From Chelonoidis abingdonii (Eukaryota > Chordata > Testudines > Testudinidae): a stretch of 64,000 bases of DNA. This document shows positions 24,201-36,200 of the stretch, in pieces. Position numbers and translations under genes: made by a program. Within the stretch, counting starts at the first letter, position 1, and every line of letters begins with the position of its first letter. The stretch is taken from positions 460,197 through 524,196 of the forward strand of contig NC_133774.1 of assembly GCF_003597395.2 (NCBI RefSeq). The letters are read 5' to 3'. Below the pieces are notes generated by a model, which did not search any database, had not been told where the DNA came from, and saw nothing but the letters and a program-made list of their open reading frames with translations.

Positions 24201-27200
24201 TCTTACCCCATGACAGCTTCCTTTGCGTAAGAGCTTTTGTTAAAGGCTCTCTGAAAGTCCAAATGAGACTATCAACTGGATCACCTTTGTCCATGTTTGT
24301 TTGACCCTCTCAAAGAATTCTAATAGATTGGTGAGGCACAACTTCCCTTTACAAAAGCCGGGTTGATTCTTCCCCAACATATTGTGTTAATCTATGTACC
24401 TGACAATTCTGTTCTTTACTGTAGTTTCAGCCAATTTGCCTGGTACTGAAGTCAGGCTTACCGGTCTGTAACCACCGGGATTGACTCTGGAGTCTTTTTT
24501 AAAAATTGGTACCACATTAGCTATCTCCCAGTCATTTGGTACAGAGGCTGATTGATGTGATAGGTTACACACCACAGTTGTTAGTTCTACAATTTCATAT
24601 TTGAGTTCCTTCAGAACTGTTGGGTGATACCATCTGTCCTGGGGACCTTTTACTGTTTAATGTATCAGTTTGTTCGAAAAACCCCTCTACTAACTGTGAC
24701 AGTCTGTATGCCCATGTTCACCCTTTCTACAAAGCTATCATGGATGCCTTGTAAGGGATCATTTGAAACTCATAATTTGCTGATCATTATTGTTCTGGTA
24801 AAATATGCACGGCAACACTGTATGTAAAGTTATAAGATTCTAGTTTTTAACATTACTGAGACATATTCCAAGTTTAGAAAAGCAGGCACAAAACAGTTCC
24901 TCAAAGACAAAAGGCAAATTGATGCTTCAGCCAGGTGTCAACAAAATCAAATGGACTAGCACCTGGTTAAGTGGCCATTCTTTTGAGGAAAAAGTGTGAG
25001 TGAGAAATTTACATTGGAAAATATATAGCTTGGCAGATAAGTTGCCATCTTCCCAGACTTTCTGTCCCCTGAATCCCAGCTGGAGATGATTCTCAAAGAA
25101 GAGGAAAAGATATAAGAATGGGGAACAGACAGCCCAAATCATCTCTCCTGATACCTCTATTCATGGTATTGAGAACACTTGAAGGACAAAGGAAGCACCA
25201 TTGGACTGTGGGAGGGATCCTAACTGAAAGATTCTGCCACTAAGACTGCTGAAACATGTAGTGAGAAAGACTTTTTGCTTTGAATTCACTTAGCTTGTTA
25301 AGTTAGGCATTAATTACACTTTATCTTTTATTTCTTTGTAAACAATCCTGACTTTTATGCCTCATCCCTTGTAATCACTAAAAATTATCTTTCTGTAGTT
25401 AATAAACTCATTTTATTGTTTTATCTAAACCAGCGTGTTTAGGGAAAAAACATTTGTGCTAACAGGATTTGTGCACACCGTTTTCTATTCATGAAATGAC
25501 AGACTTTCAGAGCTTGTGTTGTCCATAAGCAGAGACCTGGGCAGTACAAGCTGCACATTTCTGGGGGAAGTCTGGGACTGGGAGTTTGCTAGTGTTGCCC
25601 TGCAGAGTAATTCATGGGTGCTGGCTATAGCACTCACATAGTAGAGCTGGGGTGGTTTACATGCTGGAGGCTGCATATGAACAGACCAGCAGTGGTTGCT
25701 CTCATAGCGAAACAGTGTAAAAGGCACCCAGGCTGGAGAATTGAGGGGACACAGCTATTTAACAGTCCAGATTGTACCCTAGGGATGTCATCTGACTCCT
25801 CATTCTGGGACAGTTCCTCAGATCTGTCACCTAAAAAGAATGGCTCAGGTGTGGGAATCTCCCACCCATCCTCTGCAGTAAAGACCAATACAGAGAATTC
25901 ATCCAGCTTTTCCGCAATGCCCTTGTCTTCTGTGAGTGCTCCGTTAGCACCTCGCTTGTCCAGTGGCCTCACTGATGGTTTGGCAGCTTCCTGCTTCTCA
26001 TGTACTGAATTTGTTTGTTTCTTTTGCTGCAAGTACTTGTGCTCTTCGCTAGTTTTAATTCAACTCTGTCTTGGCCTGCCCTGTTGTACTTCTACACCTG
26101 ACTTGCCTGCATGATGCTCCTTTCTATTGTCCTCGCTAGGACTGGACTCTCAGCTTTTAAAGGGCACCTTTTTGCCTCTAATCACCTCTTTTACTCTGTC
26201 ATTTAGCCATGGTGGTCTTTTTCAGCTCCTCTTCCTGACGCCCAGCTCCCTCCCAAGCACTGGATCAGAGTCCCAGCTGAGATTCTAGCCATTAAGATGG
26301 AGCCAGTGACCAAAGAATGACCACAGCTTGGGAGCTGGACTTTACCTTTCATGGCTTCTGCAGCCTGGATGAGCTCGGTGACGGAGCCAGCCACCCGCTT
26401 GGAATATCCAGCCAGCTGCTGCTTCAGCTCGTGACTCGGCTTCTGCAGAATCTGGGGAGGGAGAGGACTGTGAGCAGAGGCAGGCTGTATCCCCAGAGAG
26501 AGAGCCCCCCAGGGGACATGGCTAGCAATATCTGGCGTTACTCTATGGAGGGCCTTTCACAAACCTAGGGTTGTGTCAACTCCCACCCTCCCTACCTGCA
26601 GGGGTTATCCCCTTCTTCCCCAGAATACCACCATTTGGAACAGGAACTGGCAGCCCAGGGGCCCATCTATCCGTGTCTCTGGTCTCTAACAGTGCCTAGG
26701 ACCAGCTACCACAAGAACCTCTCAGTGGCCATTCTGGAATGACAGGCCTGTAGGGGAGTTTCCCCTACTCCTGGCAGGTGGGGCTGGCTTGTGCACTGAC
26801 GTATCATGTCCATTGTTTTAACCCTTTCTACAGTGACTTTAGTTGGTCTCATTCACCACAGAAATGGCTGATCACTTCCTGAACCCTGCTGAGCTGGTGG
26901 TCTCAGTGACATCTTGTGGCGGTGAGTGCTACAGGTTAAGGTGATGTCCCCTTCCTCCACGGTGGAGTTACCCAATCCAGAATCCCTTCCTTTGGAGTCA
27001 TTTGACCTCCCCTGCCCTGGGTTCCTGGAGCTGAGACCCAGTTCCCTCCCCCATCCCGGTCTGTCTGCATGCCAGGGAAGGCTGCTGGTCCCACACCTGG
27101 AGGCGCTGCGGTCTGGCCAGGCAGGTGCCACACCGCCACATGAGTGCAAACAGCAAATTGCAGGAGATGCTAGGCTCCCGCACTGCAGCTGGGGCCCAGT

Positions 27201-30200
27201 TCTTCACATGCCCAGCCTGGCTCTGCAGCTGCTGGGCCAAACCGTGGGCACACGCTGCACTCTCCCAGACCCAGGTCACCTGGAACGCGGGCACACATAG
27301 CACCTTCCCAGACTCATGTCACAGGGAGTGTGTGCACACACAGCAACCTCCCAGACCCATGTCACAGGGAGTGCGTGCACACACAGCACACACCTAGGGC
27401 TATGTCACCAGGAGCATGCATGGACACAGATATGTAGTGCACACACACTGAGCACACCCCTACCTGTGTCACACAGAATGCGTGCACATCAGTATTTATG
27501 CGCACAGAGAGCACACCCCTGGCATGTGTTCTCACATGCACCGGCAAACATGGCCCTAGTCCCTCTCACCTAAAGCACGTGTCCCACACCCTGCCCCACT
27601 CCCGCTCGCCCCAGCTGCGTCACTCGGTGCTCACAGTGAGTGGAACCTAGTGTCATTCAGGCACACGCACACACGCGGGCTGTGACCAAGGCTCATGCTG
27701 GGGCAGACACACGAGGTCACTCCAAGCACCACTGTACTCACCGGCTGACAGGATAGGAAGAACAGAATATAGAAAAGAAGAGAGTAAAGCAGTGAACAGC
27801 CTGCAGGGGCAGTACCAGTCAAAGGCCCCGGGGGGCTCTGAACATGTATGTGGAGACGGAGCCTGAGGGGCAAGGGCTGGGATTGCCAAGGGAGGAAGTT
27901 GTGTGCGCAGCGAAAGTAAGGGAGAGTTCTGTGTCACGGATGAGCCATTTGGACCATCTAGTCTGACTTTCTGCAGCGCGAGCACCAGAGAACACCCCCC
28001 CCTACCCACCCCCGGCAGGTATTCCTGCATCAAGCACACTTCCCGCTTGAGCTGCAGCATGGTGGGGGAAGGGGGGCTGTGTGTGCAGCCTGGGCAGCTA
28101 AGGGATGGAGAATACACCATGGCCCTAGGGAACTTGGTCCAGTGGCTCCTTATGCTCACTGCACCTTATTTCAAGTCTGAATGAGTCTAGATTCAGCTTC
28201 CAGTCACTGGAGAGTGCTTCGCCTTCGTTAGATTGAAGAACCCCTGGCTAACAACAATCGCCTCCCCAGGCAGGTAACTGGACAACAATCCAGTCATCTC
28301 TCATGTAAACTAAACAGATTAGACTTCTTCAGCCTCTCAGTGTCAGGCCGGTTTTCCAGACTTCAGATCACTGGTGTAGCTCTTCTCTGAACCCCTTTCC
28401 AATTTATCAACATCCTTCTGGAATTGTGGACTCCAGAACTGGACCCAACATACAGTACTGGTCCCGTTAATGCCACAGACAGTGTAACACCACCTCTCCA
28501 CTCCTACTCAATATTGCCCTGCGCATCCATCCAAGGATCACAGCCACTCTCAGCCCCAGCATCGCGCCTGGAGCTCATGTTCAGCAGGCTGTCTAGCATG
28601 ATCCCGAAGTCCATCTCATAAATGTGACCTGCGCTCTTGGTTCCGAGACTCATATTTTAAGGTCACACAGGACCATTAGTTTATCTCACCTAACCTCCTG
28701 TATAGCACAAGCCAGGGAACCTCACCCTGTTGCCCCAGATTGAGCCCAGTAACTTACGTTTGACTAAAGCACCTGCCAGAAAGGCACCAGTCTGGATTTG
28801 AAAGCATCGAGAGATGGCGAGTCCACCTCTTCCCTTGGGAGTTTGTTCCAAGGGCTAATCTCCCATTCTGATAACAACATGCACTTGATTTCTCATTTGA
28901 ATGGGTCTGGTTTAATCTTCCAGCCACCAGTTCTTGTTCTGCGTTTTCCCCTACATTAAAGACTCCCTCTTTGGTACACAGAATTTTCTCCCCTGGAAGG
29001 TGTGGTGAGTGGGAGATTTTTGTAATATTTTTGAGTCTTGTTTGCATTCTGTGTGCTGCACTGTTACCCAGGGGATGGAAATGAGCTGTTTGTTCTCAAG
29101 GCAGGTAAAGAGACAGGTCTGGGTCTTGGTCCTCACATCAACAGAGCCTCTCTCTGAAGATACAAGAGTAGATCCAATCGCTCCGACACTGACACATAGC
29201 AAGCAATGCCCCAGAGGGACAGGGACTTCCCCACCTCTCTGTAGGGAGGCGGAGTGGCATTTCCCCAGCTTAGGTACGGCAGAGGTATGAGGTGGGGGAT
29301 AAGTGCTGGCTGCTGGGAAGAGTCGGGGTGTCACCTGGAGTTTAACGAGGAGGTCAGCTGGAGAGATAGACAGAGCTTGAACAATGGGGTACAGTAGAAC
29401 TTGGCTGGGCTCTAACCTTCAGTTCTCTCTGCTAACCTAAGGACTTCCTATGCTGCATTGCCATTGACTAATAAACCCAACTGTTCTGGCAGCACTGTGA
29501 GAATGTCACTGCAGATGCTGGCAAGGTGCATTAATCCCTGCAGAGTGTACACATCTCCACTGCGGTCTATCTCAGTTGAACTTGCTGAATGGCGCTCATG
29601 GGGTGAAGTAGGAGTATTGCAGGCCCAGAAATCCACTGTAAGGAGGCAGTAAAGCAACGCGGCTTATGTGGGAGGAAGAGTGAGATCCTTTGGGGGGGTC
29701 TAGCACACTGAAGGGTTCCTCCAGGACTGTTCAAAAGCTGGGGCCATAGCACCAATCCTGTGGGTCAATGACCAGTGGTAGCAGGGATGGGATGCTGAAT
29801 GCTCCAGTAGCATTTTGCAGCAGTAAAACCAGGCTAGTTAGAGGAAGCAGCAAGAAAATGGTGTATAACCACCTCCCTAAGAAGGGCATTGCAAACCAGT
29901 GCAGGGAGAGAGGGTTAAGCGCTGGGAAGCTCAACGAGGCGCAGCAGATTGCACGGCTGGAGAAGCATGATCAGTCCAAGAAGCAGCTTCCAGACCCATG
30001 CAGGGTTCCAGGAGGGTCTGAGAGTGACAAAGGCAGAAGCAGAGGCAGCAGCAGGGTGTCCTGAAGACCCGGTTCCCCATCCAGCAGGGGGTCTTCACAA
30101 CCTGACTCCCCATTGATAGATTTGAAGCGGTGGGAGTTGGAACTTAAAGTAAAGGATCCGCCTGCGGTCCAATCAGCACAGAGCTGTGGCTCATGTAATA

Positions 30201-33200
30201 TCTTCAGGGCCTCCAATGAGTGCAACTTACCAACTGATCCCAACTGCTCTGGATAAACGATCAGTCCCCAGCATGATTTGCCAAGCCCCTATTTTGCGGC
30301 AGCTCCAGTTATACCAGTACCGGTTTTATATTTTCTTCCAGATCACTGATACAGGGCATTGAATGGCACTGAGGCAAGAACAAATCCCTGCAGGACCCAC
30401 TAGAAACTCCCTCACTGGATGACATTTCGTGCTTCCTGAACTGATAGGTCAGTAGACCACTTCTTAAAGCAATTTCAGAAGGTGTAAGAGGGTGCTTGGA
30501 GGGTCGGGCGGCCTAGTGGTTGACGCACCTGCCTTCCAGCCCCTTGCTGCCCTGGCCAAGGTGTCTCAGTCCTTAAGGGACCCAGGTGCTCCCTCTCCAC
30601 TGGGTCCCAGCCCAAGGCCATGTGTGAAGCAGTCCCCAAATAGGGAGCTCCCAGCAGAGAGTCTCAGTCCACTGCCCTGGGCTACTCTCTATCGCTGTGG
30701 CCTCTCTAGTCCAAACCATTTGAGGCTTAACTCAAGCAGCGCTCCCCCATGGACCTTGGGCGCCCTGCCATGGCCTCAGGTTCCTCCGGGCAGATGGCTG
30801 TAAGTTTGCCAGGTTCTCTCTTTTTCTTCCCCTCCAGGCCTGGTGTTGGCTGCAGCTACAGTGGGGCAAGCCTAGCTGGGCCCACAGACTCTCCCGCTTT
30901 TTCTGTGCTAGTATGAAGTTTCGCAGCTTCTTCGCACGTGGGCTACACTGATTGTGCATAGTGCTGGTTTTTAATCCGAACATTGTGTGGGCCTAAGTCC
31001 AGTGCCTTGGAGAAGTCTCAGTGCGTTAACCTACAGCTACCTTTAGCATCCAACCTTGTGATCTCAAAAAACACAAGTTTGTCTGACCAGACCTATCTGC
31101 CATAAAACCATGTTGATTGGTGTTAATCATGCTGTGGTCCTTCAGTTCTTTATTGACTGTAACCCGTATCAGCCTTCTCATGATTCTGCCCAGGATCAAT
31201 GTCAGCCTGTGGTTACCTGGGTCATTCTATTTACTCTTCTTAAATCCTAGCACAACACTGGCTGTTTTCCAGTCCTTTAAAAAGTGACAAAGTCCTGTGG
31301 CACCTTATAAACTAACAGACGTATTGGAGCATGAGCTTTTGTGGGTGAATACCCACATTGGGTCGTCCGACATTTGAGAAACAACATTCATGGTTCAGAA
31401 AATTCCTCAACTGATTCTTTAATACTCTTGGACACAAGTTATCTGTCCCTGGTGATTTAGAAATGTTTAACTACAGTAGCTGCTGCTTAACATCCTCTCT
31501 AACTATTGATGGAACAGAAATTATTTCATTGTCACTCTCATATATGAATATAACATCTTGCTTTTTTCCAAACACAGAACAGGAACAGCCATTGAATACT
31601 GCCTTTTCTGCATCATGATAGATTGTTATGAGACAAGGATGGTAAAACTGACCTAGACCACTGCTATGATTTTGTTTGTTCCTGGTATTTTTTTTTTAAA
31701 TATTTTTTATTTCTACTGGACAAAAGCATTTCATGATACTGTTAGCTTCCTTTATCAACTGTCTGCCTTTCCTCACTGCTACTAAGAGCTCTCCATGGGG
31801 ATGATTCATAGATTCATGGAGTTTAAGGGTTCATTAGATCATCTAGGCTGGCTTACTGTACATCTCAGACCAGAGAATTTCACTCAGGTACCCTGAGCCC
31901 AGTGACTTGTGTTTGACTAAAGCATAACCTGTGGAGGGTGAGGAGAGAGTTCTGGGTGTTCGAGGGAGAGCTCCACAGGAGGAGGGGTGGGGAGAGGCTA
32001 GAGGGGATGGGGGGAAGGATCCCAGAAGAAGGTGCTACAGAGTGACCCCTGTATCCACGGGGCAGCTGAGCATTGTGTGCCTGGGCTCCCCTGGAATGCT
32101 GCCTGGAGATGGAAGCTGGGAGGGATGGGGTAACTCACCACCAGCACGTGCTCCAGCAGCTCCAGGTACCCGTTGGCGCACTCCTTCCCATAGCGCAGCG
32201 CCCGCAGTCGCACGTCCGCGCTCACCTCAGGGTGGTAGGCGGCTTCCTGAAAGCCAGAAAGAGTGAGCAGTGCTGAGCACTGCTCCACACGCAGCACCGG
32301 CCACACAGCCCTGCCCATCACCTAGGTCACTGCCATGGCATCCACACCCTCCAGTGCCTGAAAGACCCACTGCCCCCTAGTGCACTGCCCCCTGGTGCCC
32401 CGCCTGCAGCCTATCGCCCTCCTGCCCTGTACCCTGGTACCCCTCCTGTAGCCTATCGCCCTCCTGCCCTGTACCCTGGTACCCCTCCTGTAGCCTATCG
32501 CCCTCCTGCCCTGCCCCCTCGGTACCCACCCTGCAGCCTATCGCCCTCCTGCCCTGCCCCCTCGGTACCCACCCTGCAGCCTATCGCCCTCCCGCCCTGT
32601 CCTGCCCTGCCCCCTCAGTACTCCCCTGCAGCCTACTGCCCTCCTGCCCTGCCCCCCCGGTACTCCCCCTGCAGACTATCGCCCTCCTGCCCCGCCCCCC
32701 CGGTACTCCCCCTACAGACTATCGCCCTCCTGCCCCGCCCCCCCGGTACTCCCTCTACAGACTATCGCCCTCCTGCCCTGCCCCCTTGGTACCCCCCCTG
32801 CAGTCTATCGCTCTCCTGCCTTGCCCCCTGGTGCCCCCCTTGCAGCCTATCGCCCTGCTGTCCTGCCTTGCTCCCCGGTGCCCCCCCTGCAGCCTATCGC
32901 CCTGCTGTCCTGTCTTGCCCCCCTGCGCCCCCCCTGCAGCCTATCGCCCTGCTGTCCTGCCTTGCCCCCCTGCAGCCTATCACCCTGCTGTCCTGCCTTG
33001 CCCCCTGATGCCCCCCCTGCAGCCTATCACCCTGCTGTTCTGCCCTGCCCCCCTGGTCCCCCCCCCCGCAGCCTATCACCCTGCTGCCCTGCCCCCCCGC
33101 AGCCCAGTGCCCCATGTCCCCACTGTACCTTGCAGGATCGCAGCATGTCAGCGATGGCGCGGCGGCTCAGGTTGGCCGTGGCGATTACATCCTCCTGTCG

Positions 33201-36200
33201 ACATGAGTTGCCAGCGGCCACGGCCTTGGCTGTCGCCATGGTGATGCCTTTGGTCATGCGGATAAAATCCTCTGGTGTAGAGGTCTTGGCTGGAGGTACC
33301 TGGGTGCAGAAAACCTGAGACAAGAGGTGGGGATGAGACCAGGACAGGGGGTGGCTGGAGCAGGCTGGTACAGGGGGCATAGAGTTAAGGCTGCGCAGGT
33401 ACCACAGTGTGGTCACTGTCTGACATCCGAGTGCATAGCTCAACCGAGACTGACCCGTGACTCCCTTGTCTTTGGAGGTCCTCTTTCTTGAAAGCCAGAA
33501 AGAGTGAGCAGTGCTGGTCCTTAGAGGCAAGCTCTGCCAGCGCGCAGAGGGGCCGCGTGCCCCCAGGAGGGTGGGGGGAAAGGTACTGCTGGCATGCAGA
33601 GGGGCTGTGTGCCGTGCGGGGGATGGGGGGAGAGGGGGAGGACAAAGGTGCTGCCAACACGCAGAGGGGCTCTGTGCCACCCCCCAAGGGGGAAGCAGGT
33701 GCTGCTGGCATGCTGAAGGGCTCCATGCCATTTAGCTTCACCCTTGGGCCGGGTGCAAAGGCTGCTGGTGAGGAAGGGGCAGCTCCTAGCAGAGGGCTTT
33801 GGCCTGGCCCATGCTCACCGCCAGCTCCTGGCGGATATGCTCTATCGTGGCCTCCAGTGCACGGGTCCCCTTTGTGGCCTCGTCCTCCACGGCCTTCACT
33901 GTCTTCAGCAGGGAGGTGACGTTGGTGACCATCACCTGGCAGACAGAGAGGGAGACTCAGTCACCCGGCCCGGGGAGCGCTGGGAACTGACAGCCCCAGG
34001 TCCTGTCCCCAGTCTGCCTGCTACAGCCCACATCTCTCCGCCCCCAGCTCTCCTCCACCCCCTGCTCGCCACAGCCCACATCCCTCCGCCCCCAGCTCTC
34101 CTCTTCCCGCCACAGCCCACATCCCTCCCCTCCCAGCTCTCCTCCACCCCCTGCTCGCCACAGCCCACATCCCTCTGCCCCAGCTCTCCTCTGCCTGCCA
34201 CAGCCCACATCTCTCCGCCCCAGCTCTCCTCTGCCCTCTGCTCCTCACAGCCCACATCCCTCCACCCCAGCTCTCCTCTGCCCTCTGCCCATCAGAGCCC
34301 ATACCTCTTTGTCCCCAACTCTCCTCCGCCTCTGCCCGCCACAGCCCACATCCCTCTGCCCCCAGCTCTCCTCTGCCCTCTGCCCGCCACAGCCCACATC
34401 CCTCCGCCCCCAGCTCTCCTCTGCCCTCTGCCCGCCACAGCCCATGCCCCATATCCTTCCGCTCTGCCCCCAGTGACCCCCTCCTCCCCAGCACCCCCCA
34501 TCCTGCTGCTCCCAGTGATCCTTTCCTTCCCAGCACCCCTCCACTCTGCTCCCCTCAGTGACCCGCTCCTCCCCAGCACCCTCCCCAACACCCTGCTCCC
34601 CCTGTGACCTCCTCCTCCCCAGCACTGCCCCCTACCACCTTCTTTCCTTCTCCTGTTCAACCTGCTCCCGCCCCTCCTGCTATGCGCCCAGCTCCACTCT
34701 TCCCCCATCTGCCCACACACTGACCTTGGCCGAGTTCTTCAGCTGGTAGACTGAAGGGTCGTCCCCGGCTTTGCCGGCTGCTGCCTTGGTGGCACTGATC
34801 AGGTCCCCAAGCGCCTTGGCCACGTCCTTGACTGCATTGATCAGAACCACCTGGGAAGGAGCAAGGCCAGGTCAGCAGCTTGACTGGTGCCCCGCAGTGA
34901 CGGATGGGGAAGGGGCAGGCTGAGAAGAGAGTGAGCTGAGTGTGCGGGGGCACCAAAGGCCAGGCCACACCCCAGCCCAAATGCCGTGTGGTTCCAGATC
35001 CCAGCCCCATCTGACCTGAGTTTCAGGGTCCTCAGAGCCCAGGCTGGCAGCGCCCAGCTTCACCACTTCTGCGAGGCGGGTGATGGTGGCCACGGAAGAC
35101 TGCGCAGCCTGGGCCAGCTTCTCCTGGCTGGCAGTGGCGTTCTGCACCAACACCTTGGTGTCCTCCACCAGTGCCTTGGCTGTCTTCAGGATGCCCTCCC
35201 TGTGGGAGACCCAGGGGTCAGAGAGGAACAGCCTGCACCCGTCCTCTGCAGGTGAATCATAGAATATCAGGGTTGGAACGGACCTCAGGAGGTGTCTAGT
35301 CCAACCCCCTGCTCAAAGCAGGACCAATTCCCAACTAAATCATCCCAGGCAGGGCTTTGTCAAGCTTGACCTTAAAAACCTCTAAGGAAGGAGATTCCAC
35401 CACCTCCCTAGTAACCCATTCCAGTGCTTCACCACCATCCTAGTGAAAAAGTTTTTCCTAATATTCAACCTAAACCTCCCCCACTGTAACTTGAGATCAT
35501 TACTCCTTGTTCTGTCGTCTACCACCACTGAAAACAGTCTAGATCCATCCTCTTTGGAACCTCCTTTCAGGTAGCTGAAAGCAGCTATCAAAACCCCCTC
35601 ATTCTTCTTTTCTGAAGACTAAATAATCCCAGTTCCCTCAGCCTCTCCCTGTAGGTCATGTGCTCCAGACCCCTAATCATTTTTGTTGCCCCCCGTTGGA
35701 CTCTTTCCAATTTTTCCACATCTTTCTTGTAGTGTGGGGCCCAAAACTGGACACAGTACTCCAGATGAGACCTCACCAATGTTGAATAGAGGGGAATGAT
35801 CAGGTCCCTCGATCTGCTGGCAATGCCCCTACTTATACAGCCCAAAATGCCGTTAGCCTTCTTGGCAACAAGGGCCCACTGCTGACTCATATCCAGCTTC
35901 TCGTGCACTGTAACCCCTAGGTCCTTTTCTGCAGAACTGCTGCCTAGCCACTCATTCCCTAGTCTGTAGCAGTGAATGGGATTCTTCCATCCTAAGTGCA
36001 GGACTCTGCACTTGTCCTTCTTGAATTTCCTCAGATTTCTTTTGGCTCAATCCTCTAATTTGTCTAGGTCTCTCTGTATCCTGTCCCTACCCTCCAGCAT
36101 ATCTACCACTCCTCTCAGTTTAGTGTCATCTGCAAACTTGCTGAGGGTGCAGTCCATGCCATCCTCCAGATCATTAATGAAGATATTGAACAAAACCGGC

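Larger units (their letters stand above)
21410..26218 (-). mobile_element. CR1 LINE (minus), split by a SINE and two LTRs
   Basis: CR1 blocks 21410-21629, 21827-22671, 24102-24694 and 25791-26218 join into one minus-strand CR1. The 3' end is at 21410 (gaacataacaatggccac) and RT sequence lies further right, e.g. [17 protein letters not shown] and [16 protein letters not shown] near 22049-22366. Interrupted by a tRNA-derived SINE and by two solo LTRs, with target duplications at the LTR junctions. Its broken RT frames are not functional. Confidence 0.85.

Noticed and set aside
30492..30803. Possible small gene or tRNA-like SINE head near 30505
   Set aside because: No convincing B box, no splice sites and no recognisable protein motif.
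34021..34720. Overlapping Gly/Trp-rich frames of 100-170 codons
   Set aside because: Minisatellite artefact; no motif and no splice support.
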